Under the pieces are notes generated by a model. That model was not told the DNA's origin. It did not search any database and saw only the letters and a list, made by a program, of their open reading frames with translations. Made by a program: the position numbers and the translations under genes. Of a DNA stretch of 60,651 bases, positions 16,364-25,644 are shown piece after piece. Source of the DNA: DASQHW01 sp038209365 (lineage in GTDB: Bacteria; Actinomycetota; Acidimicrobiia; IMCC26256; PALSA-610); contig JBBQXS010000025.1 of NCBI GenBank assembly GCA_038209365.1, positions 1 to 60,651 on the forward strand, in the 5' to 3' direction. Position 1 is the stretch's first letter, and every line of letters begins with the position of its first letter.

Positions 16364-17638
16364 TCACGCGGTCGCCGGAAGGAGCAGCGCGAACGTCGGC
16401 GCGGGTCCTGGTCGGTCGAGAACAAGCCGGCCACCTTCGGCCTCTGCGAGTGTGCGCGCGAGTGCGAGGCCGATGCCGTGGCCGCTGCCGTTGCGCCGCT
16501 GGAAGACGTGAAGGGGATCGAGCACGCCGGAGCCTTCATCGCCGACCTCGACGGCAATCGCGCCGGGAACGCGCCGAACGTCGACCGTGACGACCCCGTG
16601 CCCGTGATGTGCCGCGTTCTCGACGAGGACGTTGAGAATCTGGCGGACTGCGGGCTCGGACACCGCGGGTGCGGGAAGATCATTGTCGATCGTCACGCGA
16701 AGCGGCCGACCGGCGGATGCGAGTGTGCCGTGCCAATCGCGGTCGACGTCACGGACGAGGCGAGCAAGGTCGAGGGGAGATCGGTCGATCTGAGTGTCGC
16801 GTGCGAGACGCAGGAGGCTGTCGACCGTGCCCTCGAGACGGTCGATGGGCTCGAGTGCGCCCTCGAGCGAGGCACGCATGTCGGCGCCCGGTGTCGCAAG
16901 AGACGATTCCACGTGGACGCGCAACCCCGCAAGGGGCGTGCGGAGCTGATGGGACGCATCGGCGCTGAACGCACGCTCACGCGCCACCAGTCCACCGAGG
17001 CGTTCCGCGGTCGTGTCGAGCGCATGGCCGAGATGATCGAGCTCGTCGACGCCCGACGGATGGGTGCGAATCGAGAAGTCGCCCGCGCCCAGGCGTTCAG
17101 CTGCAGTCACCAACGCGTCGACGGGTCGTGTGAGTCTGCGCGCGAGGAACAGGGCGAGCAGGCCCGCGACGGTCAAGGCCGCCGCGCCGATTATCGCCAT
17201 GACGAGCCACGTGCGACGCGTGCGATCGACGACGTACCTCGAGGACTTGCTCGCTCGAAGCACACCGGCGATGCGTTCGTCGCCGTTGATGGGCACTGCG
17301 ACGACGATGGTGCCGTGCAGGCGAGCGTCGCGGACGTCCCCGAGGAGTGCGCGTCGGACGGGATCATCCGCGACCGCGGGGCCGCTCCCCGCGATGCGGC
17401 CGCCGGCAGCGTCGTAGACCGCGAAACTGGTTGCACCACTGTTGGGGAGCTCGATCGGGTCGCCCGTTCCCAGCGTCGAGATGTCGATCGCCCGGCGCGT
17501 CTCACTGGCCTCGCGCTCGAGGCGCAGAACCTCTTGGCTCGCGTAGAGATGGTCGACGGCGAGCGCGAGGGGAAGGCCGACCAGCAGCACCGCGATCGCG
17601 GCGACACCCACGATCGAGAGCACGATCCGCAACCTCAC
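16364..17638 (-). CDS. Two-component sensor histidine kinase
   Basis: A 424-residue inner-membrane kinase: TM1 at about 7-29, an extracellular sensor loop of ~110 residues, TM2 at about 144-166, HAMP linker (ARRLTRPVDALVTAAERLGAGDF), HisKA with the phospho-acceptor His230 in FSADASHQLRTPLAG, and a HATPase_c domain with NVLVENAAHHG (N box) and GDEGSGV / GSGHGIGLAL (G boxes). GTG start at 17638 overlaps the response-regulator stop in GTGA. The signal is unknown; downstream copper ATPase and the divergent ABC operon are possible targets. Confidence 0.93.
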   Translation of the reverse strand: MRLRIVLSIVGVAAIAVLLVGLPLALAVDHLYASQEVLRLEREASETRRAIDISTLGTGDPIELPNSGATSFAVYDAAGGRIAGSGPAVADDPVRRALLGDVRDARLHGTIVVAVPINGDERIAGVLRASKSSRYVVDRTRRTWLVMAIIGAAALTVAGLLALFLARRLTRPVDALVTAAERLGAGDFSIRTHPSGVDELDHLGHALDTTAERLGGLVARERAFSADASHQLRTPLAGLRVHVESSLATPGADMRASLEGALEPIDRLEGTVDSLLRLARDTQIDRSPLDLARLVRDVDRDWHGTLASAGRPLRVTIDNDLPAPAVSEPAVRQILNVLVENAAHHGHGVVTVDVRRVPGAIAVEVGDEGSGVLDPLHVFQRRNGSGHGIGLALARTLAEAEGGRLVLDRPGPAPTFALLLPATA

Positions 17639-18321
17639 GGCGCGTCGAGCCGATAGCCCACGCGGCGGAGTACCGCAATGGTCGGGCGTTCAGGTCCGGC
17701 GCACTGCGCAAGTTTCGATCGCAGTTGGGAGATATGAACGTCCAGGGTCTTTGTCGAGCCGTACCAGTGTTGGTCCCAGCATTCGTCCATGATGCGCTCG
17801 CGCGTGACAACGCGCCCTACCTCGGAGGCGAGCAAGGCAAGCACGTCGAACTCGCGTGGCCGGAGCGTCAGCTCCTGTGTACCCGCCCAGGCCCGCCGCG
17901 CGGCAACGTCCACCGTGAGATCTCCGATGACGACCTCCGACGATGACGAGCTTGGCTCCGGTCTGCGGAGGTGGGCTCGTACGCGCGCGAGCAGCTCAGC
18001 GAGGCGGAACGGTTTGGTGACATAGTCGTTCGCGCCCGCATCCAAGCCGACGACGATATCGATCTCTTCGTCGCGGGCGGTCAGCACCAGAATCGAAACG
18101 GCCGGGGCCGACGCGCGGAGCTCACGGCAGAGGTCGAGCCCGTCGACGTCCGGCAATCCGAGGTCGAGCACGACAAGGTGCGGGAGCGCCAACGCTAACA
18201 CCCGTCGAGCGCTCTCCCCGTCAGCGGCGAGGGTCACGGTGTATCCCTGCGCGCGCAGCGACTGCTCGAGCGAGCGACCGATGGTCGCGTCGTCCTCGAC
18301 CAACAGCACCCGCGCTTCCAT
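17635..18321 (-). CDS. OmpR/PhoB-family response regulator
   Basis: A 228-residue regulator. The receiver domain has the acidic pair Asp10-Asp11, phospho-acceptor Asp53 (VVLDLGLPDVDG) and the conserved Lys in YVTKPF. After a Ser-rich linker (PSSSSSE) comes a winged-helix DNA-binding domain with LTLRPREFDVLALLASEVGRVVTRERI and a VHISQLRSKL recognition helix. ATG start at 18321. First gene of the kinase operon; a pair of direct ACCGT repeats in the divergent intergenic region (18376-18391) could be its binding site. Confidence 0.93.
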   Translation of the reverse strand: MEARVLLVEDDATIGRSLEQSLRAQGYTVTLAADGESARRVLALALPHLVVLDLGLPDVDGLDLCRELRASAPAVSILVLTARDEEIDIVVGLDAGANDYVTKPFRLAELLARVRAHLRRPEPSSSSSEVVIGDLTVDVAARRAWAGTQELTLRPREFDVLALLASEVGRVVTRERIMDECWDQHWYGSTKTLDVHISQLRSKLAQCAGPERPTIAVLRRVGYRLDAP

Positions 18322-18375
18322 CCCACCCAGGCTACGGGCGAAAACGGGCCGGCCGCGACGCGCCGGCGGGTGTTT

Positions 18376-18391
18376 ACCGTTCGATAACCGT
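18376..18391. promoter_or_regulatory. Candidate OmpR-type tandem box
   Basis: ACCGT at 18376-18380 and again at 18387-18391, an 11-nt period, in the 138-bp region between the response regulator and the divergent lipoprotein-ABC operon. OmpR-family regulators bind tandem half-sites one helical turn apart, so this is a plausible operator. Two short half-sites are weak evidence on their own. Confidence 0.3.
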
Positions 18392-18459
18392 CGCAGAAGC
18401 TGACGCTTCGGGTGCGACCCGCACGGTGAACCCCTCTCACGCCGACCTGGAGTTGTCCA

Positions 18460-19089
18460 ATGCGACGAGTGATTTCCGGTGGTCTTGCGGTCGCCGCGTG
18501 TGCCGCTGTCCTTACCGCCTGCGGGTCTTCGAGCCACGCGACAATCGCCCCGAGCAGCGGTTCCGGCTCGACGCCGCGCAGCTCGAGGAGCGGTGCAAAC
18601 CCCAATGCTCCCGAGGTCAGTCCTGCGGGAGACATTCCCGACAACCAGGCGTTCGTGAAGTACGCGTCTCGTGACGGCGCCTACGCGCTCCAGGTTCCCG
18701 AAGGTTGGGCGCGAACCGGCGCAGGCTCCGTCACCACGTTCACCAGCCATTTCAACTCGATCCGCATCGAAGCGATGAAGACGCCCGCCGCGCCGACTGT
18801 GGCGACGGCGCGATCAGCTGATGTGCCCGCGCTGCAGCGGACGGCGAGCGGCTTCAGTCTCGGCGACGTCACCTCAGTGACCCGGACGGCCGGACAAGCC
18901 GTGCTGGTCACGTATCGGGCCGAGTCCGCCGCCGACGCAGTAACCGGCAAGCGCGTCGTGTTGGACGTAGAGCGCTACGAGTTCTGGCGCAGCGGCACCT
19001 CGGTCACGCTGACCCTCTCGGCACCAAAAGGATCCGACAACGTCGACCCGTGGAAGAGGGTCACCAATTCGTTCTCCTGGTCGACATGA
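18460..19089 (+). CDS. Lipoprotein of unknown function
   Basis: A 209-residue lipoprotein: signal MRRVISGGLAVAACAAVLTAC with lipobox LTAC (Cys21), a Ser/Gly-rich linker to about residue 50, and a folded domain with YASRDGAYALQVPEGWARTG, reminiscent of PsbP/LpqN-like secreted domains, though I cannot assign it firmly. A GGAG ribosome-binding site lies 7 nt before the ATG. Its stop overlaps the first ABC ATPase start (ATGA), making it the first gene of a seven-gene operon and a candidate substrate-binding or accessory component of the exporter. Confidence 0.75.
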   Translation: MRRVISGGLAVAACAAVLTACGSSSHATIAPSSGSGSTPRSSRSGANPNAPEVSPAGDIPDNQAFVKYASRDGAYALQVPEGWARTGAGSVTTFTSHFNSIRIEAMKTPAAPTVATARSADVPALQRTASGFSLGDVTSVTRTAGQAVLVTYRAESAADAVTGKRVVLDVERYEFWRSGTSVTLTLSAPKGSDNVDPWKRVTNSFSWST

Positions 19090-19751
19090 CCAACACGCTC
19101 GAGGCGCGCGACCTCTATCGCTTCTACCACGCCGGTGACGACGAAACGTTGGCGCTTCGGGGCGTGTCGCTCGCGGTCGACCGCGGTGAGCTCGTCGCCG
19201 TGACCGGGCCTTCCGGATCGGGGAAGTCGACCTTGCTTGCATGCCTCGCCGGTCTCGACGAACCCGACGGCGGGATGGTGCGCGTCGACGGCGAACCGCT
19301 TTCTCGCCGCAGCGAGGAGGCGCGAGCCGCAATTCGGGCGCGTCGCATCGGAGTCCTCTTCCAGAACGCGAACCTGCTCGAACATCTCACCGTCGCCGAG
19401 AACGTCCTCGTCGCGCGCCGACTCGCGCGCGGCGTTCGGGCCCTCCAACCTGTACCGGAGCTCCTCGCAGATCTCGGCATCGGCGACCGAGCGACCGCGC
19501 GGCCATCGCAGCTCTCGGGCGGCGAGCTCGCGCGCGCCGGTCTCGCGGTCGCGATCGCCAACGATCCGAGTGTGCTACTGGCCGATGAACCAACCGGCGA
19601 GCTCGACAACGCGACATCATCAAGAATCCTCGTATTTCTCCGTACTCGAGCAGAGAACGGGACCGCGGTCGTCGTCGTGACGCACAGCACTGCCGTCGCC
19701 TCCGCGGCCGATCGGGTGATTGCACTGCACGACGGAGAGATCAGCTCATGA
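19086..19751 (+). CDS. ABC transporter ATP-binding protein (LolD/MacB type)
   Basis: A 221-residue ATPase: Walker A GPSGSGKST at 41-49, Q-loop LFQNANLLEHLTVAENV, signature LSGGELARAGLAVAIA, Walker B VLLADEPTGELD and H-loop VVTHS. The Q-loop and DEPTGELD sequences match the LolD/MacB/FtsE subfamily that pairs with FtsX-like permeases. ATG overlaps the lipoprotein stop (ATGA) and its stop overlaps the next ATPase (ATGA). Having two different ATPases before one permease suggests a heterodimeric ATPase. Confidence 0.92.
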   Translation: MTNTLEARDLYRFYHAGDDETLALRGVSLAVDRGELVAVTGPSGSGKSTLLACLAGLDEPDGGMVRVDGEPLSRRSEEARAAIRARRIGVLFQNANLLEHLTVAENVLVARRLARGVRALQPVPELLADLGIGDRATARPSQLSGGELARAGLAVAIANDPSVLLADEPTGELDNATSSRILVFLRTRAENGTAVVVVTHSTAVASAADRVIALHDGEISS

Positions 19752-20452
19752 CGGGTGTTGCCGCCTCCGTACTGGTCCGCTGCGATGGGATCGCGCGTAC
19801 GTACGGGTCGGGTCCGAACGCGGTCGTCGCGCTGCACGACGCGACCTGCGAGATCTGGCCGCGCGAGCGCATTGCGATCATGGGTCCGTCGGGTTCGGGC
19901 AAATCGACGCTGTTGCATGTGATCGCCGGCCTCGAAATGCCGACCGCAGGAACGATTGCCTGGCCGGGCATCGGCGACCGCGCGTTACTGCGACCCGGCC
20001 CCGTCGCCATCGTCTTCCAGGGACCGAGCCTGCTTCCGCCCCTCGACGTCCTCGAGAACGTGGCGCTCCCGCTCGTGCTCGCCGGAGTCGGGCAGGCCGA
20101 AGCACGCGAACGCGCCTCCGCGGCGCTCGACCGCCTCGACCTCACGGATCTCCACGCAAAGCTGCCCGAAGAGCTTTCGGGTGGTCAGATGCAACGCGTT
20201 GCCGTTGCGCGTGCGCTCGCGCAACGCCCCCGCCTCCTCCTCGCCGACGAACCGACCGGCCAACTCGACCAGCACAGTGCGACTCACGTTGTTGAAGTGC
20301 TGATGGACGTCGCGGCGGAAACGGGAGCCGCGCTCGTGGTCAGCACGCATGACCCCGCCGTTGCCGATCGCCTCGATGAGCACTGGCCGGTCGCCGACGG
20401 ACGGCTGACGGTGACGCGACGTGTCGCGAAGGATGCAACGTGTTCGGCCTGA
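19748..20452 (+). CDS. ABC transporter ATP-binding protein, second subunit
   Basis: A 234-residue ATPase with Walker A GPSGSGKST (46-54), Q-loop VFQGPSLLPPLDVLENV, signature LSGGQMQRVAVARALA, Walker B LLLADEPTGQLD and H-loop VVSTHDPAVADR. The catalytic Glu after Walker B is present in both ATPases of the pair. Starts in an ATGA overlap with its partner; the permease GTG lies 13 nt inside its 3' end. Probably forms the motor of the FtsX-family exporter together with the preceding gene. Confidence 0.92.
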   Translation: MTGVAASVLVRCDGIARTYGSGPNAVVALHDATCEIWPRERIAIMGPSGSGKSTLLHVIAGLEMPTAGTIAWPGIGDRALLRPGPVAIVFQGPSLLPPLDVLENVALPLVLAGVGQAEARERASAALDRLDLTDLHAKLPEELSGGQMQRVAVARALAQRPRLLLADEPTGQLDQHSATHVVEVLMDVAAETGAALVVSTHDPAVADRLDEHWPVADGRLTVTRRVAKDATCSA

Positions 20453-23094
20453 CCTGGCTGCGGGGAACGTTCCGGCGTCCCGGTCGGCTGGGGGCGACCG
20501 CGGTAGGCGTCGCGATCGCGGTCGCGTTGCTCGCCTCGATCGGTACCTTCCTCGCCGGCTCGAAGGCGACCATGACCAAGCGCGCCGCGCAGACCGTTGC
20601 GGTCGATTGGCAGGTCGAGGTGCAACCGGGTGCAGATCCGACGTCCGTGCTCGATGCCGTCCGAGCTCGTGCGCGCACCGCACTCGTGGTCGGATTCGCG
20701 CAGACAACGGGATTGCGCGCCGCGACCAACGGATCGACCCAGAGCACCGGGCCAGGTGTTGTGGTCGGCCTGCCCAACGGGTATCGACAGACCTTCCCCG
20801 GCACGATCCGTGATCTGGCCGGCACCGCGACCGGAGTGCTCGTCGCCCAACAAACGGCCGCCAATCTGCGCGTCACACCCGGCGACACCGTCATGATCGG
20901 AAGGGCCGGACTCGCGCCGGCACACGTTCGCGTCGACGGTGTGGTCGACCTGCCTCAAGCCGACTCGCTCTTCCAGAATGTCGGCGCTCCGACCGGGGCA
21001 CAGCCAAAGGCCCCACCGGACAACGTCCTCCTCCTCCCGACCCACACGTGGCACACACTTTTCGACCCGGTCGCCGCGCAGCACCCGAACTTGACCCGCA
21101 CTCAGATCCACGCCGGTCTCGCGCTCGCGCTGGCCCACGATCCCTCCGCCGCCTACACGCAGGTCACGGGCGCGGCTCGAAATCTCGAGGTCAGCCTCTC
21201 GGGCGGCGGTCGCGTCGGCGACAACCTCGGGGCAACGCTCGGCGCCGCCCGCGCCGACGCGCTGTACGCCCAGGTCCTGTTTCTCTTCCTCGGACTTCCC
21301 GGCGCGGTCCTCGCCGGTCTCCTCACGGGAGCCGTCGCCGCATCCGGCGCGACTCGGCGCCGCCGCGAACAAGCCTTGCTGCGTACGCGCGGCGCAACGA
21401 CCCGCACCCTCGTTCGCCTCGCGCTCATCGAGGCGGCGCTCGTAGGCGGTCTCGGCGCGCTCGTCGGGCTCACGATCGCGTCGATCGTCGGCGATCGATC
21501 ATTCGGAAGCGCGTCGTTCGGCGCGACGCATGCGACTGCGCTCGCGTTCGGGCTCGGCGCTGCGCTCATCGGGATCGTAATCGCGGGCGTCGCGATCGCG
21601 GTTCCGGCATGGCGCGACGCGCGCTCGATCACGGTCGTCGGCGCGCGCCGCGCGGTGGGACGCGCGCGTGCACCGCGCTGGATGCGTCTTGGTGTCGACC
21701 TCATCGTGCTCGCGGTGTCTGGACTCGTGTTCTGGCTCACGAGTCGAAACGGCTACAAGCTCGTCCTCGCGCCCGAGGGCACACCGTCAATCTCCGTCAA
21801 CTACTGGGCGCTCGCAGGACCGGCGCTCCTGTGGTTGGGTGCGGGCCTCTTCGCCTGGCGCGCTGCGTACCTGCTGCTCGGAACGACGAGCAATGCCTCT
21901 CGATGGCTCGCGCGCCCGTTCTCGGGGCGACTCGCGGCGACGGTAGGAGCGACCATGCGCCGGCAGCGCCGCCTGCTCGCAAGCGCGCTCGCGCTGGTCG
22001 CGCTCACGACCGCGTTTGCGGCCTCAACCGCCGTCTTCAACGCCACATACGAGGCACAGGCCGCGGTCGATGCCCGACTCACCAACGGTGCGGATGTCAC
22101 CGTGACCGAAGCGCCGGGGGCAGCCGTCGGGCCCACGGCCGCGACTCAGATCGCAAGTGTCGCCGGCGTCAACAGCGTCGAACCGATGCAGCACCGCTTC
22201 GCCTATGTCGGAGCTGATCTCCAAGACCTCTATGGGGTTCGGACCTCGACGATCGTCGATGCCACCAAGCTGCAGAACGCGTACTTCCAGGGTGGGAGCG
22301 CCCGAGACCTCATGCACCGGCTCGGCACCCAACCCGACGGCATTCTCCTGAGCGCCGAGACCGTCAAGGACTTCCAGCTGCAGCCGGGCGACACTGTGCG
22401 GCTGCGACTTCGCGATGTACGCACCACGCGGCTCGTCGAGGTTCCCTTCCGCTACGTCGGTGTCGCCAAGGAATTCCCGACCGCACCGCGCGACAGCTTC
22501 CTCGTGGCGAACGCCGACTACGTCGCGCGCCGGACCGGCAATGACGCCGTCGGCGCCTTCCTCATCGATGTCGGCACCGCGTCGCCGGGCAAGGTTGCGA
22601 CGCGACTGCGGGCGCGTCTCGGAACGAGCGCCATCGTCACGGACATCACCAGCACACGCAAGGTCGTCGGGTCGAGCCTCACCGCCGTCGACCTCTCCGG
22701 TCTGACCCGGGTTGAACTCGGCTTCGCCCTCGCGCTGGCCGCAGCATCGACCGGACTCGTCCTCGCGTTGGGATTCGCCGAACGGCAGCGCACCTTTGCG
22801 ATCGCGACCGCGCTCGGCGCAAAACCGCGTCAGCTCGGCGGCTTCGTCTGGAGCGAAGCCTCATTCGTCGTGGCAGGAGGATTGCTCGCGGGCGCGATCG
22901 CCGGAGCTTCGCTCGCGTCGATGCTCACCAAGGTGCTCACGGGTGTCTTCGACCCCCCACCTACCGCGCTCTCGGTGCCGTGGGCCTATCTCGCGACCGT
23001 CGCGGCCGTCGCGATCGCAGCGGTGGTCGTCACCGGTCTCGCAACGATCCGGCGTGCTCGGACTGCCCCGCTGGCTGTGTTGCGCGAGCTGTGA
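20440..23094 (+). CDS. FtsX-like ABC transporter permease
   Basis: An 884-residue permease. It begins with a TM segment (about 19-39), a large periplasmic domain (about 40-270), an FtsX core of three TMs (about 280-395), further helices near 415 and 455, a second TM and periplasmic domain (about 515-755), and a second FtsX core (about 762-880) ending RRARTAPLAVLREL. This double-FtsX layout is typical of MacB/YknZ-type mechanotransmission systems that act on lipoproteins or periplasmic proteins without moving substrate through the membrane. GTG start at 20440; the stop is in a GTGA overlap with the next gene. Confidence 0.9.
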   Translation: MFGLTWLRGTFRRPGRLGATAVGVAIAVALLASIGTFLAGSKATMTKRAAQTVAVDWQVEVQPGADPTSVLDAVRARARTALVVGFAQTTGLRAATNGSTQSTGPGVVVGLPNGYRQTFPGTIRDLAGTATGVLVAQQTAANLRVTPGDTVMIGRAGLAPAHVRVDGVVDLPQADSLFQNVGAPTGAQPKAPPDNVLLLPTHTWHTLFDPVAAQHPNLTRTQIHAGLALALAHDPSAAYTQVTGAARNLEVSLSGGGRVGDNLGATLGAARADALYAQVLFLFLGLPGAVLAGLLTGAVAASGATRRRREQALLRTRGATTRTLVRLALIEAALVGGLGALVGLTIASIVGDRSFGSASFGATHATALAFGLGAALIGIVIAGVAIAVPAWRDARSITVVGARRAVGRARAPRWMRLGVDLIVLAVSGLVFWLTSRNGYKLVLAPEGTPSISVNYWALAGPALLWLGAGLFAWRAAYLLLGTTSNASRWLARPFSGRLAATVGATMRRQRRLLASALALVALTTAFAASTAVFNATYEAQAAVDARLTNGADVTVTEAPGAAVGPTAATQIASVAGVNSVEPMQHRFAYVGADLQDLYGVRTSTIVDATKLQNAYFQGGSARDLMHRLGTQPDGILLSAETVKDFQLQPGDTVRLRLRDVRTTRLVEVPFRYVGVAKEFPTAPRDSFLVANADYVARRTGNDAVGAFLIDVGTASPGKVATRLRARLGTSAIVTDITSTRKVVGSSLTAVDLSGLTRVELGFALALAAASTGLVLALGFAERQRTFAIATALGAKPRQLGGFVWSEASFVVAGGLLAGAIAGASLASMLTKVLTGVFDPPPTALSVPWAYLATVAAVAIAAVVVTGLATIRRARTAPLAVLREL

Positions 23095-24440
23095 GCCATC
23101 GGGCGGGCGTGTGTGCACTGGTCGTCGTCACGGGTGCGAGCGTCGCGACGGTCGCGAAGCCTTGGCCGCGGACCGCGACCGCGACAACCGCGCTCTTGGT
23201 CATCGCGCTCGCCGCGCTCGGCATGCTCATCCGAACCGCCCGCCACGGCAAAGGCCCACCGACACGAGCGGTGGTCGTCGCTATCGGCACGGTGCTCCTC
23301 GTGGCCGTGTGCGTCCCACCCCGGAGATCGCACGATCTCTGGGCCTACGCCTCGTACGGGTCGATCGTCACCCGCCACCACGCGAGTCCGTACACGCATC
23401 GTCCGGCCGAGTACCGCGGTGATCCGCTGGTGCAACAGATGAGCCCGGGTTGGCGGAATACACGTTCGGTGTATGGCCCCTTGTTCACGACCCTCTCCGC
23501 GGAAATCGTCCGCGCAACCGGCGGCCGTCCGTTGCCGACGCGGCTGGTGTTCCAGGGCATGTCTGCACTTTGCGTTGTTGGCCTGCTCGCAATGCTGTGG
23601 CGACGTGGACGTTCGCTCACAGCACTTGCGCTCGTTGGTCTCCACCCACTCGTCATCGTCTACGTCGTGAACGGTGGCCACAACGACGCACTCGTCGCCC
23701 TCCTGCTCTTCGGGGCAGCCGCCGCGGTCGCCCGACGCCCGATCCTTGGCGCGCTGCTCATCGGTATCGCCGCATCGGTCAAGCTGACTGCGCTCCTTTC
23801 GGTCTTGGGCCTGGTCTGGTGGGCGGCGCGGCACCACGGCAGACGCCGGGCACTCGCCGCCGGCGCCGTCGCGGTGGGCGTTCCCGTGACGGCTTACGTC
23901 ATGGCAGGAGGCGCGCGGGCTGTCGCGCCCCTGCTCGCCGGCTCCGGACGAACGAGCCGCGTGGCGGTGTGGGGCGTCGTCCATTTCCTCGGCGATCCGG
24001 CAGTGATCGCGAGCCATCTGGCCGTCATCTCCGCGATCGCAACGCTCTCGCTTGCCTTGCCGCTCGTCGTCGCCTCCGCGCGCAACGACCCGCCGCACGC
24101 TGCGATCGCGGCGCCACTGCTCGCGTACTTGCTCCTCGGTGCCTACGTGCTGCCGTGGTACCTGATCTGGGCGCTGCCCTTTGCTGCGCTCACGCCGAAC
24201 GAGCAGTGGGCGCGCGTGTTCGTCGCGATATCCGCCCTGACCGTGATTGCGTACCAGTACGCCCCCAGCGGGCCGATCGCGCTCACGTGGTTACTGCACG
24301 CTACCGTCCCTGCGACCCAGCTGGTCGCGGTGGCGGGCGCGATTGCGCTTGTGACTGCGTCGACGCGGAAGCGCGTCAACACGGATGGTGTGGTGCGGTT
24401 GACCGAGTTGGTGAGCTCCGCCCCGAAAGCACGGCGATGA
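23091..24440 (+). CDS. GT-C membrane glycosyltransferase, MptA/B-like (GT87 relative)
   Basis: A 449-residue polytopic membrane protein. The first extracytoplasmic loop reads SHDLWAYASYGSIVTRHHASPY, and further on SPGWRNTRSVYGPLFTTLSAEIV: the Asp and the W.N....YGPL pattern are characteristic of actinobacterial polyprenol-phosphomannose-dependent alpha-1,6-mannosyltransferases. About 11 hydrophobic segments follow. GTG start at 23091 overlaps the permease stop. Its presence in an ABC-lipoprotein operon suggests a glycan or glycolipid is assembled or anchored here; the sugar is inferred. Confidence 0.78.
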   Translation: MSHRAGVCALVVVTGASVATVAKPWPRTATATTALLVIALAALGMLIRTARHGKGPPTRAVVVAIGTVLLVAVCVPPRRSHDLWAYASYGSIVTRHHASPYTHRPAEYRGDPLVQQMSPGWRNTRSVYGPLFTTLSAEIVRATGGRPLPTRLVFQGMSALCVVGLLAMLWRRGRSLTALALVGLHPLVIVYVVNGGHNDALVALLLFGAAAAVARRPILGALLIGIAASVKLTALLSVLGLVWWAARHHGRRRALAAGAVAVGVPVTAYVMAGGARAVAPLLAGSGRTSRVAVWGVVHFLGDPAVIASHLAVISAIATLSLALPLVVASARNDPPHAAIAAPLLAYLLLGAYVLPWYLIWALPFAALTPNEQWARVFVAISALTVIAYQYAPSGPIALTWLLHATVPATQLVAVAGAIALVTASTRKRVNTDGVVRLTELVSSAPKARR

Positions 24441-24456
24441 GTCGTTCGAGGAGACC

Positions 24457-25644
24457 GTGAGCATGCAAGGCGCGCCCAACGGTCACGCTGCAACCCGTGG
24501 CAACCCGCGGCTGCACTGCCTCGCCCTCGGTCTCGTATTGGCATTGCTGGCGTCGTGCAGTACGTCCACGACGTCCAGCGTGTCGAAATCGACCACGACG
24601 CCGAGCTCGGCACCTCGGACGGACACGAAAATTACACCCCGTCCCACGCGACCGCAGAACATCTACGCACACAGCGGCGTCAACATGTTCAGCGCCGCAA
24701 CGAGCGGCGTACGCCCGCTCATCTACGTTCCCGAGAGCATGTCCGAATACGTCGACGTCATTGATCCGGCGACGTATCGCGTGATCGACCGATACGTCAC
24801 CGGCACACGACCGCAACACGTCGTGCCGGCCTGGGACATGCGCACGTTGTACGCGACGAACAACCTCGGCAATTCACTGACACCTCTCGATCCCCGCACA
24901 GGGAAGCGTGCCGGGCCGAACATACCCGTCGAGGATCCGTACAACCTCTACTTCACGCCCGACGGCAGCTCGGCCATCGTGGTCGCCGAGCGCCGGCAGC
25001 GCCTCGACTTTCGCGACCCGTACACGTTCGCCCTTCGTCGTTCGGTCAAGCTCGACTGCCTTGGTGTCGACCACCTCGACTTCAGCGCCGACGGGAGCTA
25101 TCTCATCGCGTCGTGCGAGTTCGCAGGTCGCCTCGTGAAGGTCGATCTGCCGAGTGGCAGCATCGATCGCTACCTCGACCTTCCGGGCTCCAGTCCGCAA
25201 GACGTCAAGCTGGAGCCCGCCGGAAAGGTCTTCTACGTCGCCGACCTGAACCTCGGAGGCGTCCACCTGATCGACGGTGCATCGTTGCGGCAGATCGGCT
25301 TCCTCCCGACCGGTACCGACGCGCACGGTGTGTATCCCAATCGCGACGCGCGTCATCTCTACGTGTCGAACCGGCGCGGTGCTTCGATCAGCGTCATCGA
25401 CGTCGCCTCGCGAACGGTCAGCGCGACCTGGCGGTTGCCCGAAGCGTCACCCGACATGGGCGGCGTCTCTTCCGACGGCAAGGTGCTGTGGCTCTCCGGT
25501 CGGTTCAACGACGCGGTGTACGCCATTTCGACGGTCGACGGCCACGTGATTTCCGTCATCCATGTGCCGAATCGCCCGCACGGCCTGTCCGTATGGCCAC
25601 AACCCGGTCGCTACTCCCTCGGCCACACGGGCGTGACGCGATGA
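24457..25644 (+). CDS. Lipoprotein with YVTN-type beta-propeller
   Basis: A 395-residue protein. The hydrophobic signal LALGLVLALLASC gives lipobox LLASC, then a Ser/Thr-rich linker (to about 65). The remainder is repeats of the YVTN/surface-layer propeller kind: IYVPESMSEYVDVIDPATY, LYATNNLGNSLTPLDPRTG, FYVADLNLGGVHLIDGAS and LYVSNRRGASISVIDVAS, each about 40-45 residues, enough for a seven-bladed propeller. Predicted to sit on the outer face of the membrane. Start could be the GTG at 24457 or the ATG at 24463. The stop overlaps the next start (ATGA). Confidence 0.82.
   Translation: MSMQGAPNGHAATRGNPRLHCLALGLVLALLASCSTSTTSSVSKSTTTPSSAPRTDTKITPRPTRPQNIYAHSGVNMFSAATSGVRPLIYVPESMSEYVDVIDPATYRVIDRYVTGTRPQHVVPAWDMRTLYATNNLGNSLTPLDPRTGKRAGPNIPVEDPYNLYFTPDGSSAIVVAERRQRLDFRDPYTFALRRSVKLDCLGVDHLDFSADGSYLIASCEFAGRLVKVDLPSGSIDRYLDLPGSSPQDVKLEPAGKVFYVADLNLGGVHLIDGASLRQIGFLPTGTDAHGVYPNRDARHLYVSNRRGASISVIDVASRTVSATWRLPEASPDMGGVSSDGKVLWLSGRFNDAVYAISTVDGHVISVIHVPNRPHGLSVWPQPGRYSLGHTGVTR

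Noticed and set aside
14686..16590. Open frame of 634 codons opposite the copper ATPase
   Set aside because: The minus strand carries the complete CopB motif set; the plus-strand product has none.
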